Assembly: GCF_049651805.1 (NCBI RefSeq)
Contig: NZ_JBASCU010000031.1
Span: forward strand, 44,488-108,487
Direction: 5' to 3'
Origin: Pseudolysinimonas_A sp049651805
GTDB taxonomy: Bacteria > Actinomycetota > Actinomycetes > Actinomycetales > Microbacteriaceae
DNA length: 64,000 bases
Each line of letters begins with the position of its first letter. Position 1 is the first letter of the stretch. Of the stretch, positions 58,172 through 64,000 are shown one piece after another. Below the pieces are notes generated by a model, which ran no database searches, was not told the origin of the DNA, and saw nothing but the letters and a program-made list of their open reading frames with translations. Position numbers and translations under genes: made by a program.

Positions 58172-59065
58172 ATGGGAAGAATCACCGCAAGGACGCGGGT
58201 CACCCGGATCACCCTGGGCGAGAGCTCCGCTGAGACCACCGTCTCGCGCCGCGAAGACGTGCTCGCCGTCGAAGAGCCGCTCGAGATCCGGGTCGGGGGC
58301 ACGTCGCTCAGCATCACGATGCGTACGCCCGGTCACGACTTCGACCTCGCGGCCGGATTTCTGATCTCCGAGGGTGTCGTCGCCCACACCGGCGAGATCG
58401 CCGCCATCCGCTACTGCGCCGGCGTGAATGACGTCCCTTCGACAGGCTCAGGACGGCGCGGCGAGAACACTTTCAACGTGCTCGACGTCACGCTCGCGAA
58501 GGGCGTCGCCGCACCCGACCCGAGCCTCGAGCGCAACTTCTATATGACGTCGTCGTGCGGGCTGTGCGGCAAGGCGAGCATCGACGCCGTGCGCACCGCA
58601 TCCCATCACGCCAACCCGCACGACCCGCTCGTGATCGACGCGAGCGTGCTGGCATCCTTCCCCGACCGGCTGCGGGCCGGGCAAGAGGTGTTCGACAAGA
58701 CCGGCGGCCTGCACGCCGCCGCGCTCTTCGACGGCCGCACCGGCGAGATGCTCGTGCTGCGCGAAGACGTGGGCCGGCACAACGCCGTCGACAAGGTGAT
58801 CGGCTGGGCGCACGGCGAAGGGCTGTTGCCGCTCACCGGAATGGTGCTGCAGGTGTCGGGGCGCGCGAGCTTCGAACTGACGCAGAAGGCGTCGATGGCG
58901 GGCATCCCGATTCTCGCGGCGGTATCGGCACCGTCGTCGCTCGCGATCGACCTCGCCGAAGAATCCGGGATGACGGTGGTCGGCTTCATGCGCGGACGAT
59001 CGATGGTGGTCTACGCCGGCGAACAACGTGTTGCGGTGCCGGCACTCGCAGAGGTTGCCCAGTGA
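58172..59065 (+). CDS. fdhD: Formate dehydrogenase accessory sulfurtransferase FdhD
   Basis: 297 residues from ATG 58172 (a TTG at 58166 is an alternative). It transfers sulfur from IscS to the molybdenum cofactor of formate dehydrogenase. The Cys pair is in SSCGLCGKASID (about 128-131). PGHDFDLAAGFLISEGVV and MLVLREDVGRHNAVDKVIG are signatures. A loop near residue 90 (NDVPSTGSGRRGENTF) is encoded partly by a sequence matching the minimal form of the dispersed repeat (58435-58455). The GTG of the next gene overlaps its TGA. Confidence 0.93.
   Translation: MGRITARTRVTRITLGESSAETTVSRREDVLAVEEPLEIRVGGTSLSITMRTPGHDFDLAAGFLISEGVVAHTGEIAAIRYCAGVNDVPSTGSGRRGENTFNVLDVTLAKGVAAPDPSLERNFYMTSSCGLCGKASIDAVRTASHHANPHDPLVIDASVLASFPDRLRAGQEVFDKTGGLHAAALFDGRTGEMLVLREDVGRHNAVDKVIGWAHGEGLLPLTGMVLQVSGRASFELTQKASMAGIPILAAVSAPSSLAIDLAEESGMTVVGFMRGRSMVVYAGEQRVAVPALAEVAQ
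58435..58455 (-). repeat. Minimal repeat relative inside the fdhD coding sequence
   Basis: CCCTTCGACAGGCTCAGGAC is, in reverse complement, a GAG...TGTCGA element with CCT/AGG as outer stem. It is translated in frame. Confidence 0.55.
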
Positions 59066-61440
59066 CTAAGGAACCGGACGGTATCGCCCCCGTGCGACGC
59101 GGCGCCGAGCCCGTCGAGCCCGAGCCGTTCGCCGACATCTATCCCGACATCCACATCGGTCACAACGAGCCGTGGGCGGTCGGGGTTCCGGCGATCCTCA
59201 ACTCGATGGAGCCGGCGCTCACGGAGATGGGCGTCGCGCGCACGGCGAAGCTGTCGCTCGCGATCAACCAGAAAGACGGCTTCGACTGCATGAGCTGCGC
59301 GTGGCCCGACCCGGGTCACCGCAACACGCTCGAGTTCTGCGAGAACGGCATGAAGGCCGTCACGTGGGAGGCGACGCCGATCACCGTGCCACGGTCGTTC
59401 TGGGCCGAGAACTCGCTCACCAGCCTGCTCGACCGCGACGAGTACTGGCTCGGGCAGCAGGGCCGGCTCACCGAGCCGGTGTACAAGCCGGCGGGTTCCG
59501 ACCACTACGAGCCCGTCACGTGGCAGCGGGCGTTCGAGATCGTCGCTCAGCGGCTCAACGCTCTGTCTTCGCCCGACGAAGCAGCGTTCTACACCTCCGG
59601 TCGCACGGCCAACGAGACGGCATTCCTGTACCAACTCTTCGTGCGGGCGTTCGGCACCAACAACCTGCCCGACTGCTCGAACATGTGCCACGAATCCACC
59701 GGAACGGCGATGGGTGAGACGCTCGGCATCGGCAAGTCGACGATCGCGTACGACGACTTCGAACAGGCCGACCTGGTCATCGTCATGGGGCAGAACCCGG
59801 GCACCAATCATCCGCGCATGCTCGCCGCCCTCGAAGACTGCAAGCGCGCGGGCGGCCGCATCATCGCCGTGAACCCGCTGCCCGAAGCCGGTCTCATCCG
59901 CTACAAGAACCCGCAGAAGGTGCGCGGCATCCTCGGCAAGGGCACCGCGATCGCCGACCTGTTCCTGCAGATCCGCTCGGGCGGTGACATGGCGTTGCTC
60001 CAGGCGACCTCGAAGCGCGTGCTCGACGCCGAAGCGGCGGCGCCGGGCACGGTGCTCGACCACGAGTTCCTCACCGCCCACACGTCGGGGCTGGATGAGT
60101 TCACCGCCCACATCGCGGGTCTCGACGAGGCCGCCGTTCTCGAAGCCACGGGGCTCACGCCGCTGGAAATCGAGGCGTTCGCGCAGGAGTACCTGAAGGC
60201 CGACAAGGTCATCATCACCTGGGCCATGGGCCTCACGCAGCAGAAGAAGGCCGTCGCGACGATCAAAGAGATCGTGAACCTGCTGCTGCTGCGCGGCAAC
60301 ATCGGCAAGCCCGGCGCCGGCGCGTCGCCGATCCGCGGGCACTCGAACGTGCAGGGCGACCGCACGATGGGCATCTGGGAGAAGATGCCCGACCGCTTCA
60401 TGGATGCCATGGATGCCGAGTTCGGTTTCTCGGTTTCGCGGCGGCACGGCTACGACGCGTTGCAGACGGTCGAGGGGCTGCAACGGGGAGATGTGAAGGT
60501 GTTCGTCGCGATGGGCGGCAACTTCGTCGGCGCGATCTCCGACACCGCTGCCGCCGAAGCCGCGATGCGCGGCGCTTCGCTCACGGTGCAAGTGTCGACG
60601 AAGCTCAACCGATCACACGTTGTCACGGGTGACGAGGCGCTCATCCTCCCGACCCTCGGGCGTACCGAGATCGACCTGCAGGAGACCGGGCCGCAGTTCG
60701 TCTCGGTCGAAGACAGCGTCTGCGCGGTACATGCCTCGCACGGGGCGGTGAAACCCGTCGGCAAGAACCTGCTCTCGGAGGTGGCGATCGTCGCGCGGAT
60801 GGCGAAGGCGACACTCGGTGATCGCCACGGCATCGAATGGGATGGCTTCGAGCGCGACTACGACACCATCCGCGAGCGCATCGCCCGCGTCGTGCCGGGG
60901 TTCGCCGACTACAACACCGTGATTCGCAAGAAGGGCGGATTCATCCTGCCGAACGGCCCGCGCGACGAACGGCGGTTCGACACGAAGACCGGCAAGGCGA
61001 TGATCACCGTCAACGAACTCGAGCACCTCGAGCGCCCGGTCGGCCGCTTGATTCTGCAGACCCTGCGCTCGCACGACCAGTTCAACACCACGATCTACTC
61101 GCTCAACGACCGGTACCGGGGCATCAAGAAGGGGCGCGACGTGATCTTCGTCAACCCCGACGACCTGTTCGAGCTGGGGCTCGCGGATGGTCAGCGCGTC
61201 GACATCTACTCCGAGTGGAAAGACGAACCCGATCGCGTGCTGCGCAACTACCGGATCGTCTCCTACCCGACGGCGAAGGGGTGCGCGGCGGCGTACTACC
61301 CGGAGGCGAACGTTCTCGTGCCGCTGTCGAGCGCCTCCGAAGAGAGCAACACGCCCGTGTCGAAGGCCGTCATCGTGCGACTCGAGCCCATCGCCGACGG
61401 CGGACGACGCGACACGAGCCCGCTACCCTGGGGGCTGTGA
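59062..61440 (+). CDS. FdhF/YdeP-family molybdopterin oxidoreductase (formate dehydrogenase-like)
   Basis: 792 residues from GTG 59062, overlapping the fdhD stop. After a 60-residue N-terminus comes KDGFDCMSCAWPDPGH, a Cys-x-x-Cys element where classic formate dehydrogenases have a four-Cys [4Fe-4S] motif; this pattern is typical of the YdeP-like branch. The catalytic region has SNMCHESTGTAM with a Cys rather than selenocysteine. Molybdopterin-binding parts include MGQNPGTNHPRM and GNIGKPGAGASPIRGHSN. No iron-sulfur or diaphorase partner is encoded next to it, so the electron acceptor is unknown. fdhD next door supports a working cofactor. hisE starts on its stop codon. Confidence 0.9.
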   Translation: MTKEPDGIAPVRRGAEPVEPEPFADIYPDIHIGHNEPWAVGVPAILNSMEPALTEMGVARTAKLSLAINQKDGFDCMSCAWPDPGHRNTLEFCENGMKAVTWEATPITVPRSFWAENSLTSLLDRDEYWLGQQGRLTEPVYKPAGSDHYEPVTWQRAFEIVAQRLNALSSPDEAAFYTSGRTANETAFLYQLFVRAFGTNNLPDCSNMCHESTGTAMGETLGIGKSTIAYDDFEQADLVIVMGQNPGTNHPRMLAALEDCKRAGGRIIAVNPLPEAGLIRYKNPQKVRGILGKGTAIADLFLQIRSGGDMALLQATSKRVLDAEAAAPGTVLDHEFLTAHTSGLDEFTAHIAGLDEAAVLEATGLTPLEIEAFAQEYLKADKVIITWAMGLTQQKKAVATIKEIVNLLLLRGNIGKPGAGASPIRGHSNVQGDRTMGIWEKMPDRFMDAMDAEFGFSVSRRHGYDALQTVEGLQRGDVKVFVAMGGNFVGAISDTAAAEAAMRGASLTVQVSTKLNRSHVVTGDEALILPTLGRTEIDLQETGPQFVSVEDSVCAVHASHGAVKPVGKNLLSEVAIVARMAKATLGDRHGIEWDGFERDYDTIRERIARVVPGFADYNTVIRKKGGFILPNGPRDERRFDTKTGKAMITVNELEHLERPVGRLILQTLRSHDQFNTTIYSLNDRYRGIKKGRDVIFVNPDDLFELGLADGQRVDIYSEWKDEPDRVLRNYRIVSYPTAKGCAAAYYPEANVLVPLSSASEESNTPVSKAVIVRLEPIADGGRRDTSPLPWGL

Positions 61441-61700
61441 AAACCTTCGACGGACTGTTCGAGGAGCTCTCCCGCACCGCCGTCGAGCGGCCTGAGGGTT
61501 CCGGTACCGTCGCGTACCTCGACGCCGGCGTGCACGAAATCGGCAAGAAGATCGTCGAAGAGGCGGCCGAGGTGTGGATGTCGGCCGAGTACGAGAGCGA
61601 CGACCGCACGGCCGAAGAGATCTCGCAACTGCTCTACCACCTCCAGGTGTTGATGCTCGCGAAGAACCTCACCCTCGAGGATGTCGGGCGACATCTGTAG
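61437..61700 (+). CDS. hisE: Phosphoribosyl-ATP pyrophosphatase
   Basis: 87 residues from GTG 61437, overlapping the oxidoreductase stop. FDGLFEELSRT at the start and KKIVEEAAEVWMSAEY with the acidic metal-binding helix match HisE. Second step of histidine synthesis. In many actinobacteria it follows rpe, not a formate-dehydrogenase-like gene. Confidence 0.93.
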   Translation: MKTFDGLFEELSRTAVERPEGSGTVAYLDAGVHEIGKKIVEEAAEVWMSAEYESDDRTAEEISQLLYHLQVLMLAKNLTLEDVGRHL

Positions 61701-61709
61701 GAACTCGGT

Positions 61710-61742
61710 GGTCGAGTAGCCGCGAAGCGGCGTGTCGAGACC
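61710..61742 (+). repeat. Dispersed hairpin repeat between hisE and hisG (core GCCGC/GCGGC)
   Basis: GGTCGAGTA, GCCGC-GAA-GCGGC, then GTGTCGAGACC. The loop is GAA instead of the more frequent GCA. Confidence 0.9.
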
Positions 61743-61783
61743 CCTTCTGCAGAACATCCCGCCGACCTGAAAGACTTCACCCA

Positions 61784-62623
61784 ATGCTTCGAATCGCCGT
61801 GCCCAACAAGGGCACCCTCTCTGAGACCGCCGTGGACATGCTCCGCGAGGCGGGCTACGCGGTGCGGCGCGACCCCAAAGAGCTCATCGTTCCCGACCCG
61901 CGCAACGACGTCGAGTTCTTCTACCTGCGCCCGCGCGACATCGCGACCTACGTCGGATCGGGCGCCCTCGATGTCGGCGTCACGGGCCGCGACCTGCTAC
62001 TCGACTCTCACTCGACGGCCGTCGAGATCGACGCGTTCGACTTCGGCGTCTCCACGTTCCGCTTCGCCGGACCGGTGGGGGAGTTCTCGAAGCTCGCCGA
62101 CCTCGCAGGCACCCGGGTCGCGACCAGCTATTCCGGTCTCGTCGAAGACTTCCTCGAAGCCCAGGGGGTGCGCGCCACAGTCGTGCACCTCGACGGTGCG
62201 GTCGAGTCGGCCGTGCGGCTCGGAGTAGCGGATGCCGTCGCCGACGTCGTCGAGACGGGGTCGACCCTGCGCAAGCAGGGACTGGAGATCTTCGGCCCGG
62301 TGATCCTCGAGTCGACCGCCGTGCTGATCGCGAGCCGCGATGACGTCGAAGGCCTCGAGACCTTCCGGCACCGACTGCAGGGCGTCATGGTCGCCAGGCG
62401 GTTCGTGCTGATGGACTACGACCTGCCCGCCGACCTCATCGAGCAGGCATCGAGGATCACTCCCGGATTCGAGTCGCCCACCGTGTCGCCGTTGCGCGAC
62501 TCGGGCTGGGTCGCCGTGCGGGTCATGGTGCCGCGCGACGACACCAACGACGTGATGGATTCGCTCTATGCCCTCGGGGCGCGCGCCATTCTCGTGTCGT
62601 CGATCCACGCCGCACGCATCTGA
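61784..62623 (+). CDS. hisG: ATP phosphoribosyltransferase (long form)
   Basis: 279 residues from ATG 61784. First step of histidine synthesis. LRIAVPNKGTLSETAVDML, GVTGRDLLLDS, and the PRPP loop in DAVADVVETGSTL are present. The C-terminal ACT-like domain (about 205-279) identifies the long, histidine-inhibited form that works without HisZ. The frame open upstream of ATG 61784 overlaps hisE and the repeat. Confidence 0.96.
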   Translation: MLRIAVPNKGTLSETAVDMLREAGYAVRRDPKELIVPDPRNDVEFFYLRPRDIATYVGSGALDVGVTGRDLLLDSHSTAVEIDAFDFGVSTFRFAGPVGEFSKLADLAGTRVATSYSGLVEDFLEAQGVRATVVHLDGAVESAVRLGVADAVADVVETGSTLRKQGLEIFGPVILESTAVLIASRDDVEGLETFRHRLQGVMVARRFVLMDYDLPADLIEQASRITPGFESPTVSPLRDSGWVAVRVMVPRDDTNDVMDSLYALGARAILVSSIHAARI

Positions 62624-62657
62624 TGTCTGTCGTACTCTGCTTGTCAGGACCCGCCTC

Positions 62658-63419
62658 GTGACCGTGGCGGTGCGCGTCATCCCGTGCCTTGACGTCACCG
62701 AGGGGCGCGTGGTGAAGGGCGTCAACTTCGAGAACCTGCGCGACATGGGCGACCCCGTCGAGCTCGCTCGTGCGTACTACGAGCAGGGCGCCGACGAGAT
62801 CACGTTCCTCGACGTGACCGCCACGGTGGATGCCCGCGCCACGATGTACGCGACCGTGACGGCGACCGCGGAGCAGGTGTTCATCCCGCTCACGGTCGGT
62901 GGTGGTGTGCGCAGCCCCGAGGATGTCGCTCGCCTGTTGGCAAGTGGAGCCGACAAGGTGGGCGTGAACAGCGCGGCGATCGCGCGACCGGAACTCGTCG
63001 GCGAGATCGCCGACCGGTTCGGCGCGCAGGTACTCGTGCTCTCGCTCGACGTCAAACGCAGTCGGCGCACGCCGAGCGGGTTCGTGGTGACGACCCATGG
63101 CGGCCGCACCGAGACCGACATCGACGCCCTCGCCTGGGCGCGCGAGGTGACTGAGCGGGGTGCCGGCGAACTGCTCGTCAACTCGATCGACGCCGACGGC
63201 ACCAAGCAGGGGTTCGACCTGGAGCTCGTGGGCCTGATGCGGGAACTCAGCACCGTTCCGGTGATCGCGAGCGGGGGAGCCGGCTCTGTTGCCGACTTCG
63301 CCCCCGCGGTAGCGGCCGGTGCGGATGCCGTGCTGGCGGCATCCGTCTTCCACAGCGGTGAACTCACCGTCGGCGACGTGAAAAACGCCCTGCGGGCGGA
63401 AGGGATCGCGGTTCGATGA
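62658..63419 (+). CDS. hisF: Imidazole glycerol phosphate synthase subunit HisF
   Basis: 253 residues from GTG 62658. VRVIPCLDVTEGRVVKGV with catalytic Asp12, the VLSLDVKRS strand with the second Asp (about 133), and IASGGAG and AASVFH phosphate-binding loops. It uses ammonia from HisH, which is encoded elsewhere. It overlaps hisI by ATGA. Confidence 0.95.
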   Translation: MTVAVRVIPCLDVTEGRVVKGVNFENLRDMGDPVELARAYYEQGADEITFLDVTATVDARATMYATVTATAEQVFIPLTVGGGVRSPEDVARLLASGADKVGVNSAAIARPELVGEIADRFGAQVLVLSLDVKRSRRTPSGFVVTTHGGRTETDIDALAWAREVTERGAGELLVNSIDADGTKQGFDLELVGLMRELSTVPVIASGGAGSVADFAPAVAAGADAVLAASVFHSGELTVGDVKNALRAEGIAVR

Positions 63420-63757
63420 CCGACGACGTACTGGCTCGCGTGAAGTTCGATGACAAGGGGCTGCTGCCGGCGATCATCCAGGAGGAGTCGACGAAGCAGG
63501 TGCTCATGCTCGGCTACATGGATGCCGAGGCGCTGCGCCGCACCCTGACCTCGGGTCGGGTCACCTTCTGGTCGCGCAGCCGCCAGGAGTATTGGCGCAA
63601 GGGCGATACGAGCGGCAACGTGCAACACGTGCGCGGCGCGGCCCTCGACTGCGACGGCGACACCCTGCTCGTGACGGTGCACCAGGTCGGCCCCGCCTGC
63701 CACACGGGCGCGCACGCCTGCTTCGATGTCGATCCCCTCGATCCCGTCGTCGGCTGA
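63416..63757 (+). CDS. hisI: Phosphoribosyl-AMP cyclohydrolase
   Basis: 113 residues. VLMLGYMDAEALRRT and YWRKGDTSGNVQHV are signatures, DCDGDTLLV binds magnesium, and zinc-binding Cys/His residues lie in GPACHTGAHACF. Third step of histidine synthesis. It ends this his segment; the next gene is behind a separate promoter. Confidence 0.96.
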   Translation: MTDDVLARVKFDDKGLLPAIIQEESTKQVLMLGYMDAEALRRTLTSGRVTFWSRSRQEYWRKGDTSGNVQHVRGAALDCDGDTLLVTVHQVGPACHTGAHACFDVDPLDPVVG

Positions 63758-63774
63758 GCCTCCGCCCTCTCGGT

Positions 63775-63802
63775 GGTCGAGTAGCCGCCGGAGGCGGCGT
63801 GG
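63775..63802 (+). repeat. Truncated copy of the dispersed hairpin repeat
   Basis: GGTCGAGTA, GCCGCC-GGA-GGCGGC, GTGG, lacking the TGTCGAGACC right arm. It is followed by a full copy with the same core after eight bases. Confidence 0.8.
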
Positions 63803-63810
63803 CTCTCGGT

Positions 63811-63845
63811 GGTCGAGTAGCCGCCGGAGGCGGCATGTCGAGACC
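63811..63845 (+). repeat. Dispersed hairpin repeat (core GCCGCC/GGCGGC)
   Basis: GGTCGAGTA, GCCGCC-GGA-GGCGGC, then ATGTCGAGACC. The core is identical to the truncated copy before it, pointing to local duplication. Confidence 0.9.
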
Positions 63846-63858
63846 CTGTGCACAAGAG

Positions 63859-63887
63859 TTGCGTATCGAACACACATTCGATAGTAT
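63859..63887 (+). promoter_or_regulatory. Promoter with embedded LexA-type SOS box
   Basis: TTGCGT (63859-63864), a 17-base spacer and TAGTAT (63882-63887) make a good sigma-70-type promoter. TCGAACACACATTCGA (63866-63881) fills the spacer and matches the actinobacterial LexA box TCGAAC-N4-GTTCGA at 14 of 16 positions. The promoter is therefore expected to be repressed by LexA and induced by DNA damage. Confidence 0.75.
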
Positions 63888-63947
63888 GGTCTTGCTCGTG
63901 CCGAGCATCTCGTTCTGAATGACGAACTACGAACCTGGGAGATCGGC

Positions 63948-64000
63948 GTGAGCCTGCCTGCCGTGCCTGAGATCGAGGTCTTCGACCTCTCCGGGCTGGC
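63948..64000 (+). CDS. Start of an SOS-controlled gene, cut by the window edge
   Basis: Only 17 codons are visible, from GTG 63948 (VSLPAVPEIEVFDLSGL), with GGGAG ten bases upstream. A 10-codon open frame (ATG 63919, MTNYEPGRSA) ends overlapping this GTG and could be a leader peptide or chance. The product cannot be identified from so few residues. HNH/DUF222-type endonuclease genes in related genomes are often preceded by similar LexA boxes, which makes that one candidate. Confidence 0.45.
   Translation, partial: MSLPAVPEIEVFDLSGL

Noticed and set aside
7066..63845. Dispersed repeats as a CRISPR array
   Set aside because: Copies are kilobases apart, in both orientations, with variable cores and no spacers of uniform length. 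No cas gene is present.
7066..63845. Dispersed repeats as insertion-sequence ends
   Set aside because: No transposase gene or matching pair enclosing one was found. Only the GIY-YIG gene is enclosed by a pair.
63592..63918. Open frame over hisI and the terminal repeats
   Set aside because: It is an off-frame reading of hisI plus repeat DNA, Arg-rich and without a ribosome-binding site.

Overview
The window is chromosomal DNA of a high-GC Gram-positive actinobacterium, most likely a member of Microbacteriaceae. Base composition is strongly GC-rich, GTG starts are frequent, and genes are densely packed with ATGA/GTGA stop-start overlaps. Housekeeping gene order matches the actinobacterial core (thrS-HIT, pdxST-yebC-ruvCAB-yajC-secDF-relA, rpsD-alaS-ruvX-mltG-aroECKB-aroQ-efp-nusB, pyrRBC-carAB-pyrF-gmk-rpoZ-coaBC-metK-priA-fmt-rsmB-rpe, hisEGFI). 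Family-level placement is inference from gene order and protein style, not from a marker-gene search.

Layout. 1-4.4 kb: a NERD-domain fragment, an unrecognised protein, a four-tRNA cluster (Val, Gly, Cys, Val), a heavy-metal P-type ATPase and two small membrane proteins. 4.5-23 kb: thrS, a HIT protein, PLP synthase pdxST, a frameshifted membrane-protein gene, yebC, the Holliday-junction genes ruvCAB, Sec accessory genes yajC-secD-secF, the (p)ppGpp enzyme, an AbiEi-like protein, a DUF349 protein, a cyclophilin and rarA. 23-34.4 kb: rpsD, alaS, ruvX, mltG, then shikimate genes aroE-aroC-aroK-aroB-aroQ, efp and nusB. A GIY-YIG nuclease gene sits between aroB and aroQ. 34.5-37.3 kb: an SsuABC/TauABC-like ABC transporter. 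37.4-46.1 kb: the pyrimidine operon behind a probable PyrR-responsive leader. 46.1-54.7 kb: a mIHF-guanylate kinase fusion, rpoZ, coaBC, metK, priA, fmt, rsmB, rpe. 54.7-61.4 kb: NUDIX, SnoaL-like and FKBP genes, then a molybdopterin/formate-dehydrogenase-like block (moeA, DUF6457, mobA opposed to fdhD and an FdhF/YdeP oxidoreductase). 61.4-63.8 kb: hisE-hisG-hisF-hisI. The window ends just after a promoter with a LexA-type box and the first codons of another gene.

The most striking signal is a dispersed hairpin element. Full copies carry conserved GAG and TGTCGA blocks. These lie between an outer stem (GGTC/GACC or GGTT/AACC) that covaries and an inner stem that differs from copy to copy but nearly always stays self-complementary around a three-base loop. 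Copies lie between genes and inside ruvC and carA, and one supplies the apparent start codon of pdxT. Two minimal relatives lie at the coaBC start and inside fdhD. Two copies in inverted orientation bracket the GIY-YIG gene exactly and split aroB from aroQ. This suggests, as a hypothesis, a repeat/nuclease system analogous to REP/RAYT.

No CRISPR array, phage module, transposase or rRNA gene was seen.
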